Assembly: GCA_013396525.1 (NCBI GenBank)
Contig: VWYX01000730.1
Span: 369,092-433,091 of the forward strand
Source of the DNA: Chaetorhynchus papuensis
Lineage: Eukaryota; Chordata; Aves; Passeriformes; Rhipiduridae
DNA length: 64,000 nt
Direction of reading: 5' to 3'
The notes below the pieces were generated by a model that saw only the letters and a list, made by a program, of their open reading frames with translations, was not told where the DNA came from and ran no database searches. Made by a program: the position numbers and the translations under genes. Position 1 is the first letter of the stretch; each line of letters begins with the position of its first letter. Positions 1-12,700 of this stretch are shown here, in pieces.

Positions 1-770
1 TCTTCTCTCTGGATGGCATGGGAGGAAAGGGAAGCTGGGTTGTGACCAGTTCATCACCTGTTTTCTTTACCACTCCTTCTTCTTCACACCCTTCCCCTGC
101 TCTAGCATGGGGACCCACCCACAGGAGACAGACTTCCGTGGGCTTCTGGCAGTGTGAGTCCATCTCATGGGGTGCAGTCCTTGGGGAACAGACTGCTCCA
201 GTGTCTGTCCTCCGTGAGATCCTGTCAGATAACTTCTCCAGCATGGGCTCCCTTGTCCGTGGGGCCACAGGTTGCTAAGAGCCTGCTGCATCATGGTCTC
301 TCTATTAAATGATGTTTTACTTCAGGGCCCATCCGTCTGCTCCAGTATGACATCTTCCACAGGTTGCAAGGGAATCTCTATGCTGGTGCTTGTAGAACCT
401 CCCCCAGCTTCTTCTTTACTGACCTTGGTGTGTGCAGAGTTGTTCCTCACACCTGTTCTTGCTCCGTTCTTGGGCTTTAGTTGTTGTGCCAGCAATCTTT
501 CCCCATCTTAAATGCGTTATCCCAGAGGATAACTATTAGCACAGTAGAGGTGCTATTGTAGTTGTTGATGATTTGGCCTTGGCCAGTGGTGGGTCCATCT
601 TGGAGCTCACTGACTTTAGATCTGCTGGACGTGGGGGACACTTCTGGCATGTTCTCTCAGATGCCAGTTCTGTAGCCCCCCTGGTACAAAACCCTTGCCA
701 CCCACCCATAACATCTCTGCACACATGTGCTGAGGTGCACAGGCTCACTGTGTGCAGGTAAAGGACTGTT
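1..770. mobile_element. Diverged avian retroelement fragment (probably ERV-type)
   Basis: This block is markedly richer in G and C than the next 5 kb. Its phrases (for example CATCTTCCACAGGTTGCA, CTTGGCCAGTGGTGGGTCCA, CTGTAGCCCCCCTGGTAC) are ones I associate with a dispersed high-copy avian repeat, probably the 3' region of an ERVL-like element. No intact retroviral protein is present. The left end is outside the window; family assignment is from memory and uncertain. Confidence 0.45.
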
Positions 771-3261
771 TTAAGTAGTGTTTAAAGGGGAGTAACATGG
801 CTCATTTTATATTAGCAGCTCTTCAGAGGCCTAGATGACACATCTTATGGAAGTGTTCTTTCTTACTTTTTTGTGTTTTAAACACCCTGTGTTTTGCTTT
901 CCTGTATCTTTGTTGAGTTTTCTTTTGTTTGCTGTTCATTTTTTTGAATACATGTGAACTTTGAGGTTGTTTGTTATGTATGTTTTATGTGTGCTTTTGG
1001 TTTAATTAGTTGAATTAGCTCAGCTCTTCTTTAAACAGCAATTTAAAAAACTTTCTCCAAATCCAGACAATAACCTTGGCAGTGCATCAGCATACACTTC
1101 AAGTCCTTGTCTTCAGAAGCCTCTTTGAAAAAAACTGGACACTTTTTGTGCACTCAGTAGGTGGTCAATTGCTGTGTTGTTTCCAAATAAGTTAGTATGG
1201 AATTCACTTGTTTTTATCTTTTGTAAATCTTAGGAGGTTGGACAGATGTAGTGCTGGATCCAGCACTTCCCATGCTAGTCAATATTATCTAATTTATTTA
1301 TGACATCCTCCCTCTGTATCTAGATTTTGTGTTCTCTTAGATGATTTCTGCCCTAGCAGTAAAATGTACTTTAGGTCTGTGTGGGAGAGTCAGGCTTTGG
1401 TCTGTTACTGCTACAGTAACGCGACTGATCTTTTTTTACTACAAAGGTAAGGATTATTGATGGCAATGCAATCATGCAAACAGCTGGATGTTCTGGCAAG
1501 TCTTAATCTTTTAACTATAATGGGTGATATTTAACTACAGGACCACATGTTTCTAAGAGCAAGAAAAGCAGTTTGCCTGTGGTGAAGATTTCATGTAATT
1601 GAGACTCCAGCTTATTGTCAGGACATGTGGGAGTGTGTTTGCTTTTAACAATGATTTCTTTTGTTTGTTTAAAGGGAAACTGCACTAAACACATTCTGAT
1701 GCAAAAAAAGGGTTGCTTTGTAAGTTCAGTTGCTAAGATTTTGCATACAGGTTTTATGTACTCTGTAGCTTTACTTCTTTAAACTCATTGTCTGAAGCTC
1801 ATTGCGGACTATTGCCAGTGCATCAATCAGGAGGGTTGAGTATTTTACTCTTAGGACTGCTGTTCTCAGGACAAAGGATGGAGTATCTAAAAACTACTCT
1901 GCAGTACTGTACTTTTCTCCAGCAACAGCTGCCCATAGTTTACCTGTGAAACTGAATATGCTTCATTTTAAATCTTCAGAACTCTTCTTGAAAATGGCAG
2001 GTAATACTGTCAGGCATTTGACAATCTAAATTCGTAGGAAAATGGGGTATTCTGTAGTTATTTCAGAAGTATGAAGGAGTTTAGGAAGATACTGAAAAGT
2101 ATCTTTATGGCTGACTTTATGTAAAAATGGTTATGTGTCATATCACAATGTTTTTATAAAATGCGCCAAAAAAATAGGAGCAACGGGGAAAGTTTTGGGA
2201 GTATTAGCAAAGGAAATGTAAGACTTGACTCTTCTGTGATTAAATCTAGCTTTGGATTATGCTCCCAGCTGAGGTCAACCTGCACATAATTACACTGTCT
2301 GCTGTAATGCTTTTAAAGCTTTTTGAACAACGTAAAAAAAAATACAGAAGAGAGAAATAACCTTTGTTATATAGTTAAAATATATGTGCTGTTAAATTGA
2401 AAAAAAAAGTATTTCCTGCTGGTTAGAGTGTATTTGCATAATAGTTGCCTAAAATATATGGATTCATTTAGTTGTGAACAATATAACATCTGTGAAACAT
2501 GATTCTTAAAATAAATGCAGCATTCAATGGGTATAGAGCTAGTCAGGCCTGTACAGGATGTTACTCTACTCTCCTCCACCCACTTCTTTAAATAATATAA
2601 TTAAAAAATTGTGAAAGTCAAAAATTCATACTGAGACTGTTGAAGTAAATGAGCAGTAACACTGAATGTCTGTGCTGAGAACTAGTCTTCACTGGGGCAT
2701 AAAACATGCCACAAAAATTGTTCATGTGTTTTATGCCAACACCTTGAAAAATGCCTGGCTTTAATGTTCCAGGTTGGTCTAGACACTTGGCTAGGTACTC
2801 ATTTAGGTACTTCCTGTGTGAAAATGGGAGCATACAGAATCAAACTACCTGTGAGTCTGTGGAGGGCGTAGTTTCCATTATGGCGTTATTTCTGTGCTAG
2901 TCCCAGCATCCCAGGTATCTAGTAGTCTGACAACTATCCGGCGGATGGCAGCCAGCTAAAAAAATGCTTCAGCTAACTTTGATCTGGAACAGGAAGGCTG
3001 CATCAGACTGCCTTATAATGGGAGGTGCTCTGTGCAGCCAGTTTTGCACCATCTATTTCCCGTGTCAGCGCCCCTTCCAGACTGGTGGCAATAAAGCACC
3101 TGGTCTCTTCATCAGGCTTACAAGGCTCTGTCTAGAAGTAGAATCAAAGCTTTTGGTCTTCTGTTTATATCACACTGGGTTGTTAAAGACTTGGTGATTG
3201 GTACTCACTCCAGTTCCAAAATGTGAGAGAGAATAGTTCTGTATTCCTTTAAACCATTTAT

Positions 3262-3565
3262 ATAGGATCATTTAGATCACAGAAGACTTTTAAGATCACC
3301 AAGTCCAACCATTAATGTAGCACTACCAAGCCCACCACTAAACCAAGTCCGTAAGTGCTACATCTGCACATCTTTTAAATGTCCCCAGGGCTGATGACTA
3401 AGCCTCTTTGCTGGGCAGCCTGTTTCAGTGCTTGACAATCCTTTCTGTGAAGAAATTCTTCCTAATATCCAATCTAAACCTAGCACAATTTGAGGTTATT
3501 TCCTCTTGTTCTATCACTTGTTGCTTGGGAGAAGAGACCAATCCCCACATGGCTACAACCTTCAG
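3262..3565 (-). repeat. CR1 LINE fragment (antisense, 5'-truncated)
   Basis: Reads as the reverse complement of the CR1 3' end: AAGATCACCAAGTCCAACCA, then GGGCAGCCTGTTTCAGTGCT, TTCTTCCTAATATCCAATCT and GGGAGAAGAGACCAATCCCC. This is the commonest avian retrotransposon, usually 5'-truncated as here. It is diverged and non-coding. Confidence 0.9.
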
Positions 3566-4129
3566 TTAAAAAAAGACTCTTACCAATAAGACGAACTGTA
3601 CATTTAGTGAAGGAGTAAGACTCCATTAGGATTAACCACAGCAACCTCCAGCCTGTATTAGGCAAGATAAGGGAAAAGGGTTGGCAGTGGTATTTCCAAG
3701 TGCTGTATTAGCTGTACCATCTTACTTCCTTTTGTTTAGTAAACTTAGAGTTGATTTTTATAGTTAGTTCATATAGTTCAGGTGAACTTCCCTAGAAGAT
3801 AACCTACTCAGCTTGGGAAGACTGGATATTTGCTGAAAGGAAAATACACTTTTTTGAGTGAGGTTTTAAGTTAACTATTGTACTGTTTGGAGAAGTGCTG
3901 TATCTAGAAATCCCATTTAGTTTTTTGTAGGTCTTTCCCTCTATCTTTCTTCTCTTGGGGAAAGAAAAGTAGGCAGCACATTGCATATGGAACACTGTAG
4001 TTTTTCTGCTTCCTGCTTACCTGGTAGCTGCTAGGGTGAGCAGCAATTTTTAACTGGAAGGAGTAGGATATTTTGATTTATTTAGGCTAATCTTAAAAAA
4101 CTTACTCTCTAGACAATTCACCAGTTCTG

Positions 4130-4212
4130 TGAAAGGCACCTTGATGCCTTTCTTGTGGTGAGGGTCCCAAAGTTGAACACAGTATTCGAGCTTTATGTCC
4201 AAGGTTAGTGTT
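4130..4212 (-). repeat. CR1 LINE fragment (antisense, internal)
   Basis: Contains CTTTCTTGTGGTGAGGGTCC and CAAAGTTGAACACAGTATTC, matching the antisense of a more internal CR1 segment than the copy at 3262-3565. The two may be parts of one old insertion separated by about 570 bp, or separate events. Confidence 0.7.
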
Positions 4213-4372
4213 TTTTCTTGAAAATGGGGTCTGAATAGATGGATGGGTGTAATGAGGCTGTATGTTAGAAGTAGTCTCAGGCTGGTTACTTTCCTACCTG
4301 TTTTGAAGAATAGAAGAATACCCCTACTGAATAGCTCATTGATCTTTGCATTAAAGCAAGTAAGATGATAGT

Positions 4373-4408
4373 CTTTGGTTTCTAAGTAATCTTTGGTTTC
4401 TAAGTAAT
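4373..4408. repeat. 18-bp tandem duplication (2 copies)
   Basis: CTTTGGTTTCTAAGTAAT occurs twice head to tail with no mismatch. A small recent slippage-type duplication in intron 1. Confidence 0.95.
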
Positions 4409-5624
4409 TGTTCGTGTTTTGTTATGTGTTTTTTTGCAACTGCAGATTAAATGAAATTTTGTCATGGTTTTCATTCAGAAAGCCCTCATTAGCCACAGGA
4501 AATTAATTCTATGTGCATCGTTGCCTTAGGAACGGAGAATGGAAGCTTACCTTGTGTTAATAGTTAAAGAATATATACCTATAATTCTTTATTAATTGAA
4601 TAACCTGCCGTCACTTCTGTGTTTGTTTTTTTTATTGAAGGTTTGGTATTTTTGAAGGAGTTGAGAATTAGGATTTGATTTAGGTTTTGGGTAAACCCAG
4701 CAGCAGACTATAAAGAACTGGACACAGACAAGACCATGAAGTTATGCCCATTTACTTAACTTTTGTCTGCACAGGAATGTACTGATAATTCATTATTTTA
4801 TCCCTACTGTTTTCAGGGATGGATATGATTTTTTTCTGAACAGCCAACTAGTTATAAGTAGCTACTAGTTTTTAGTATCCTTAAGATGTCTGTATACTAT
4901 GCTGATAGTCATAAAATTGAAATGGTCCTTAATTTCTTGGCACTTTCACTCCAGCTTGTGCGAAGTTGTGCCTGTCTACCAAAATACCAGAACTATTAAA
5001 TAGGCCTTAGGAATGGTCTGTGAATAAAAAGAAAAAAGCCCCTGCATTCTGTTGTTCTGTCCCTGGAATAAATTTATCTAAGATTCCCCTTTAAATGATA
5101 TTTAAATTATTACATTTTCTTGTATTATCATTTTTTGTTGCCCTCTAAAATTTGCATCCTAGTAGAGTAGTAGGGTGTCACTATGAAACAAAGGTGTAAA
5201 TTTATTTAATGGTAAGGTACTAGTAGGCAAAGCAATTAAAAGGAAATTGTCATATACTGGTAGAGCTACTCTACCCTCTTGCAATGGGTAGCTTGACAAG
5301 AAAGATTTTGATGGAGGGATGATTACAGCTTAGGGTCTGCAGAGGGATTTCTGATTGTGCCTGGGGAAAGTAGGAGAAAGCTAGTATATGGCAACTGTGC
5401 TTTTAGGCCCTAGTCACATGGAAGTGGAGCTGAGGAAGATGGTGTCTTCTTAGACTAGATGGTTAAAACAAGTAGTGAGTTGGAATAATGTGTGAGATTC
5501 ACAGGGACTTGGGGCACGCATCCAAGAGTATCTGGGTTGCTATAGTTTCTGGTTATGTTATGTGTGTCTAACACTGGAAGTTAATAAAATACTAGTTTTA
5601 CAGACTGTAAGCGCACAGTGGTGG

Positions 5625-5647
5625 TTGAGTTCTCGGTGAGAACTCAA
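5625..5647. repeat. Perfect inverted repeat, 10-bp arms
   Basis: TTGAGTTCTC, a GGT spacer, then GAGAACTCAA form a perfect stem. Intronic; function unknown. Confidence 0.9.
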
Positions 5648-6656
5648 ATGGTACAAAATACTGTGTGCTACTGGAAGAATAGAAGAGCTTAGCACCTGAC
5701 TTTGCAATAGGAACAATTCTCTGTGTGAAATTGTTCAGGTAACAAAACAGTTTGCCTTGTGCTGCTGAGGAGTTTCACATCTCTTCTACATCGTCTCTGC
5801 CAGACCTTTCTTCTCTGCTAAGCCTTAATAAGGGAAAGCTCTTCCTATCTTTTCATGGAATCTGACTGTTATTTTGATGCTGAACGTGTAAATAAAGCCA
5901 CTGTGAGCATCTCTGTTCTGCTCTGCATCCTCTCTCTAACCTTCTTTAGTGCTTCAAAGGTAGAGTTACAGAGATGTTCTAAAACAAACTTTCCATTATG
6001 AAGAAATAAATTTTTCTTACCCATTCTGGAAACTGAAACACAGTTCGCTGTACGGGGGGTATTTCACAGATGGTTTAGCGTCCAACTTGAATGAACAGAT
6101 AGACGATAGGATGTATTTATTCCAGAGTGTTCCTAATCTTTGTTAAGTTCAAATAAACTTGTACTGTGAATATATGCTTATGAGATGATGAGGACAGGAA
6201 ACTTTGACTTAGAAAATTATGTAAGAGGGGAATTAATTTCAGATAATCTTGTCTTTGTAAATACATCAAGTATTCCACATGTCTATATGAGATTAGCTTT
6301 CATTAAACAACTGAATATTCTTTATTAGAAATGGTGAAAAGTTTCCAGCATCATGTGAGGTCTGCTCAGGCAAATGCTGAAAATAGATGCAAAGTGAGAA
6401 TATGCAGCATAAAAATCATATGTTGTAGCTAGTTTGTACAAACAAGTGAATTTTCTGCTTCATAGGAGCTAAAAGACAGAACAGACGCCGATGTTGTATT
6501 TTCTTATATGAATTAAGGTCATTTTATGTTAACATCTAAGTATTTTTTAAAGATTATAATGCTTAGGTAATTCCTCTTGTAAAAATAAAATTAATGAAAA
6601 CGTCATACATTTGAAGTTTTGTGATTAAACTTTCTGTGAAGTTTTGTTTCATATAG

Positions 6657-6782
6657 GTTCCTCTCAGTGAGCGTCATTTGGATGCTGCCAGTGGCTTTAT
6701 TCGATGTAGTGGGGGCTGTGTGGGTCTAAAGAACCGACTAACAAAAAATCGCAGAACCCAAACACCAAAAATTCTCAAAAAT
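6657..6782 (+). CDS. JMY: JMY exon 2 (42 codons)
   Basis: The exon begins after the acceptor TTTCATATAG and reads VPLSERHLDAASGF onward in phase 0, ending ...TPKILKN. It carries the conserved cysteine-containing FIRCSGGC segment shared by JMY and WHAMM. The following exon must be entered in phase 0, which fixes the donor at 6783 (AAT|GTAGAA). This is a poor match to the vertebrate consensus; nearby GTs at 6790 and 6799 would shift the frame into an early stop. Reading through the intron would end at a stop at 6900-6902. Confidence 0.88.
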
Positions 6783-9700
6783 GTAGAAAGTACAAAATGT
6801 AACTCCTCTTCTTGTCTCCTTTTCTATCACTCCTTTCTCCCCTGCTTTGATCCTCAAAAGTGGGAAGTGTCTGAAGTAGCATGCCTGATTACTACATTAT
6901 AAATTGTTGTGTTGTTTTTTCTGCTGTCTTTGGGCTCGTATTCATTACCTTCCAAAACTTTTTGGAAATTAAAAAATGAGTCTGAGTGCTGGTCAGTTAA
7001 GGTTGTCAGAGGTGTGCTTATAATTAACTGGCTGAATTGAAGATGTGTTTTGGGGACTAAGATTGTTTTGTTTTGTTTGTTTGTCTGGTGATTTTGTGGG
7101 AAAGAGAAGATGATACAAGAAAATAGGCTAAAAAATGTTTTCTAAATTACTTTTACTTTTAGCAGGAATGTTCCAATATTTTCATTAAAACTCATACTTT
7201 TTCTTCAGCTTCTGGAAAAACATAAGAATACAGAAAGTATGGTAGAGCTGCTTGAACTGTACCAAATGGAAGATGAAGCCTACAGTAGTCTTGCAGAAGC
7301 GACCACAGAGCTCTACCAGTACTTACTGCAACCATTCCGAGATATGAGGGAACTTGCGATGCTTAGAAGACAGCAGATAAAGGTAGGGCAAAGGCAACTG
7401 AGATTCTTATTAATTTGGAAGTTCTCCGTTTTGGTTCCTATTTACTAGTTGTGTTTTGCGGTATATGAAGTGTTATTTTTCCACTAGATGCTTATTTTTC
7501 TGGGCTCTTCACTTAGATGAGTGCTTCTGAAGAGTGAGAACGTCTGACATATGTAGCCTGTTTATCTTACTGTCTTACCCTTCAAATGCATGGCTGAATT
7601 AAATAGGTCAAACTTAAAGTTTTGTGGTTACTGGGAATATTGAGTAATATATAAAATACAAAGAGATGTGCAGTATTTATACTCTTAATTCTAGAAGATT
7701 ACATAGAAAGTTACTTTTCATTTTAGTTTCCTGCGATTATCTGGTGAACTGTGGGAAGTCAGTAGTTTTTTATCTGATGTTGCAAAAGACTTAAACACAT
7801 GGAACCATATTAAAATATATAATTTGTTGTAACAGTTGAACAGTGTATTTTCCTGAGAGCTAAAAAAGCCATCTGAAGAATACTGCTTTTTGGTAAAATT
7901 GTTCTAGAATGAGTATGTTTGTTATATTTGAAAGTAATTGTAATGTTGAATGCTTAGCCAGAATTAACCAATGTTATGTTTACTACATCTTAGAAGTAAT
8001 TTTGATAAAATTATTGGTTCCTATGCAGATTGTTAAGACTGCAGCCTTCTGATTCTAAGCTAAAATTTTGTTTCATTTAACTTTTATTGTAAATGTCATT
8101 TTATCTCAGCTTGAGACCTTGTTCAGTTAGCCAACATTATTTTCACTGGTTTCAACTTAAAAATAGTGTTTCTCTCTGATTTTGAGAAAGATTGAGGGAA
8201 GGAGGCAAAAGGATTTACAGTATACTAGTTTTATTTTGACATAGCTGTGTGCTGAAAGTAATTTTTCAGAAAGCTCAGCAATCTTAAATAAACTTCTGGT
8301 TTTACAGTGTGATGATGTTTTAACTAAAAGTATTTTTTTTCTCCTGCATGGTAAATGTTGCTGCACAGAGAATTATCACAAATATTTTTTTCAGATGTAT
8401 TATGCAGTTGAAGATTATAAACACTACACTTACTAAAAAGCTTTCTTCAAAGCATGATGAAATAATTCCCATTTTATTTGAATTAGTAGTAGAGAAAAAG
8501 ATGATTTGTTTGTTCTTTTGTCAAATAAGAGAAGGTAAATATTACAATGAGTAGAAATACATATTAGGAGTTGTGTTTTGCTCTGTTTTGATTTATTTAA
8601 ACCTCAGTAATCTCCTGAATTCCAGTTTTAAAATGCATTATTTCATATTCTTCCTGAAAGAGTAATGTTGGTAAACTTCAGAGGTGTGTTCTGTGGTTGA
8701 TTATTTTAGTTGTATGTAATTTTTTTTAATGTACACTATGTTCTCTTCCTAATTTGGCAATTTTTGAGTTAAAAGACTTGGTCATCTGTATAATGCAGTA
8801 GAGAAAGATGCCATCTCTTGTTTTTCCTTTCATCGTTTGAGAGAAAGCAGTACTTGTATCTATGATGACAAAACATATATTATACTGGGTAGCTAGGGTT
8901 GAAGAAATGCTTTATAAATAGAACTTGTGCACGAAATGGTTTGTATTAACTTGTTGCATATGTTTTTCTGGCAGGCTTTAATGTTTTAGACCTTTTCTGT
9001 ATTAGGTATCTGTTTCTGATTTGTGGGGAAGTTGTTTTTGTTTGGTTTGTGGTTTTTTGTGGGGCTTTTTTTTAAGAATTTGGGAGGTTTTAAGTATTTT
9101 AATCAGCTTAATTTTGTCAGTTTTCACAGTGAGTTTAGAAGGAAGTTAATTACATCACCTGTAATCTTTGGGAAGCGTTTTCTTCTTTTGGAGCAAGACA
9201 TAAAAATTGGAATATATGTCATCTGGTGTTAAATTTCTGCTGTTCCTGTGAAATTTTAAGGAAGGTACAAGGGAGGTACAGGAGGCAAGGGAGAAACAAA
9301 CACTAAGTTCTGTCTAATCAGTGGAAGCTTATTAGAGAAGGACATCTGTATTGTATCCAGATTCCTTCTTTGGAAAAAAATCCCACCAAACAACAAACCA
9401 CAAACCAAACAACCCAGAATGAAAGTTCATAAAAAAGTTAAAAAACATGTGGAAGCTTGGGAATGTTGCCCTTTATAGACATGGCAGAATCTTGTTTCGT
9501 TTTATATTTTAATTTGATTGTAATTTAATTTTTCAGGTGTATTTGCTTCATTTAGTGTAAAGGATGGAACATTTAGGTTTGTGAGGAGTCAAAGCTGTTT
9601 TGTGAAGCACTTAAATATTTCTGGATTTGAAAAACAGAATGAAAAAAGTGTAAGATCATGAAAGGAAAAAGGGTGGGTTATTATGAAATGAAATGTCACT

Positions 9701-12700
9701 GTGGAAAAGTAACTTCTGATGACATTTCTGCTTAATTATGGACTAGTCATCTGACCCTAGAACAGTGTGTTCAGTAAGTGATATGCTTCTCTTTTTTTGG
9801 GCTTCCAGCATCAGAAACCTGGTTTTGTTTATATAAATATGCTCTCTATTTGTAAGTGCTGCTCAAATCCATAGGGACTTCCCTCCAAGCATGTCAAGAT
9901 GCTTACCAGATACCATGCATTCTTGAAAGAGCTGAGCACTGCAAGCACAGCTGTGTTTTGGACTTAAATCTTTATATGTATGAAATGAGAACAACCCTTG
10001 GCTTGCCTCGAGGCCTTTATGAGTGACACAGAAATAAAAGCCAACTTGTAATGAATGGTATTATCAAATTGAGAAATACCTATCAAAGAAGCAAGTCTGT
10101 ACTCGTTTCAAGATTAAAATATAAGATACGCTTAGTAGACACACTCTGTGTTTAGTATGACTGTATTTTGTAAGGTAAATGTGAAAAGTTGTATTGACAA
10201 GCCAGCCAAACAGTCCATATGTTCACTGAATGCTGGAGAAGGCGTAATAAAGGAACTGAAGACAGTATTATAATTCATATATACATAAAAGCTGGGCTGA
10301 ATTTGTATAGGCGTTTTCTGATTTAGTTACGGACTGTTGCTGGTTTAGTTGTAATAGTATGTAAAGACATTCAACTGGTGAGTTTTAGCATGTTAATTTT
10401 ACTGTATGGGTTACTGGACCTTTTCTTCTGATTTCGGGCTCTCTCATATTCTATAGGCACCAGGCAGGTGAAACTTGATATTCAGATGATGACTTACATG
10501 TTTTGGGCTGTCTGTATATTCTTCCGAGAACTGGGAAGATAACTATGAATGTAAAACCACAGGACAAACAATGTTCGTAGATTATTTTATCTTGCATTAA
10601 TGTTGAATTCTAAATGGAATTTAAGATACTCTTTTTGCTAAGAATCAGACTACTTGGGAACTAAGAAAGAGTGTTATATTTTTGATTCTAAAAATGTTTC
10701 ACATTTATGCCCACAAATTTTTTCCTTTATCAATATAAATAATTCCCCTGTGAAAATTTTGCATATTTTTTGTACGTGCAGAAAACACATTGCCATAGCA
10801 GAAAAGTGGGTGTTAGTAGGCATCACAAAGGCTATGTGCTTCTGAAATTTGGAAAAATCAGAGTAGATTTTTCTGCTCTGGTGCCTTTTTCAGAAAGTTA
10901 AATCTAAATTTTGTGAGATCCTCCATATACGGTGCTGAGTTCTTCAGAAGGTATGGAAGGGAGCAACCAGTTAGTGGTTGATACTTGGCTACAGAACTAC
11001 TGACAGGTTACTGTGATCAAGCTTTAAGTCCTTTAAGACTAAGATATGAACAGGATACCAAATCTGGTTATTTAGAAAAGAAAAAGAAATGTATTTCAAA
11101 AAATAGCTTTGTGGGCAAAACCCCAAAGCCTTTTGTTTCTGTACCGCTGTGTTGACCATTCTTCGTACAGACAAAGAAACTACCTTGCTACTTAGAATTT
11201 TTATGGCCTTGTAATTGTTGACAGTATTCCACAGTAATGATGAATAGTCACCGGGTTTGATCAAATGCCAAGTGAAATCAGTGGGAGGCCTTCTTTTTTC
11301 AGGCTTGAGGGGATTTTTTATGTCCTTGGTATTGGTCTAAAGATAAAATGTAACAAATTGCTTCACAACCTACACGTAGATGCCAGCAAAACTTCAAAAC
11401 ATGCATTCTCGAAGGTCTGAGTTGAACTGGTTTTGCTTAACTGGGAAGTGATAATATCTCATTATGCGTGAAAGCCTAGAGCCACCATTACCTCTCAGCT
11501 CATCTCCAGGAAATAAGAACATTGAAAACGTATCATATGTTAAATATATTAAACACACTCTTAGCTTCATTGCATACATGTTAATTGTTTTTACTTACAT
11601 GTTAGTTCACAGGAATGTGGGGAGATTTTAAGGACTTTAAATACATTAATATTGAGGTCTAGCACTGGAAGCTAGAGATTAGAGTAGCATATACATTGTT
11701 AATTCATAACATCTTGCTTTTAAAAATTTTGGAATCTTCTATTAGTCTGGTTTGCTTCCTTTTCAAGCTCGCTTACGCAGATTCTGGTATATTAAAATAC
11801 AACTCTGGCTCAACTGTATGTGAATTTGTTTGTTTAATACATGGTGGTGAATTGCAGTAGTGAACTTTATAACAAATTTAGCTTTGATTTATGCAAAATT
11901 AAATACTTAGAAATAAATTACATTTTATTGAATAAGTAAAATGTTGGTTAAAAATTAGTTTCAGGAAGTACGAAACAAATCCAAGGGAGTAGTGGTGAGA
12001 ACAGCTAGCAAAACTGAGAACTTTTTTTAAAAAGTACTTACAGAATATCCTTTTTAAGAAGTCTCACAATCACCTAAAGGTGTTTTGGAGAAGGGAATGT
12101 ATTATCAGTACTTCAGATTCTTGATTTGGTGTGTTGCTCCCATACATCAAACAGATAAATTCTGTATTACTAAATCCACGTTTTTATTATTGGCTCTTGA
12201 ATAACTGATGTCTTGGTGAGCTGGTTTTTGAACTGCATTTTTTCTTAAGCCTCATATAATATTTTGTAGTACACTGTGGTCTTCAAGTGAAGAACATGAA
12301 AACAAAGCTACAGAAGGCATAATGGAGGCCACTAAAGCAGCACTGGTTAAAAGGTATAGATTATTTGGATGGCATTCAGCTAAATTTCAGTCCTGTACTT
12401 TTGTGAACCAGAGCCTCCAGTAGTTAAGATTAGTGACTTGCTGACAACATGTTGGTGAAAAATGTCTGGTAAAAAAACTCGTAAGATAGTACTTAGTGGA
12501 GAAACTCTAAAAATTTAAAGGATTTTAAACTTTTTTTTTTAATCTATTTGTAGCTGAAGATGTGTCCTCACATCATCAGGAATAATACTTAAATAAACAT
12601 AACTTTTGAAAAACTTGTAGACTAAGGAAGAAATATAAGTTTATGCAAAATAGTCAGAAACTTAATGGAAAATATGCTTGCTCTTTTGAGAATCTGATGC

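Larger units (their letters stand above)
1..6656 (+). other. JMY intron 1, 3' part
   Basis: Inferred to be intron because the first visible JMY exon starts in mid-protein at 6657. It holds a GC-richer retroelement-like block (1-770), two antisense CR1 fragments (about 3262-3565 and 4130-4210), an 18-bp unit repeated twice (4373-4408) and a 10-bp-stem inverted repeat (5625-5647). Nothing gene-like was seen in the remainder; short ORFs there look random. Confidence 0.8.
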
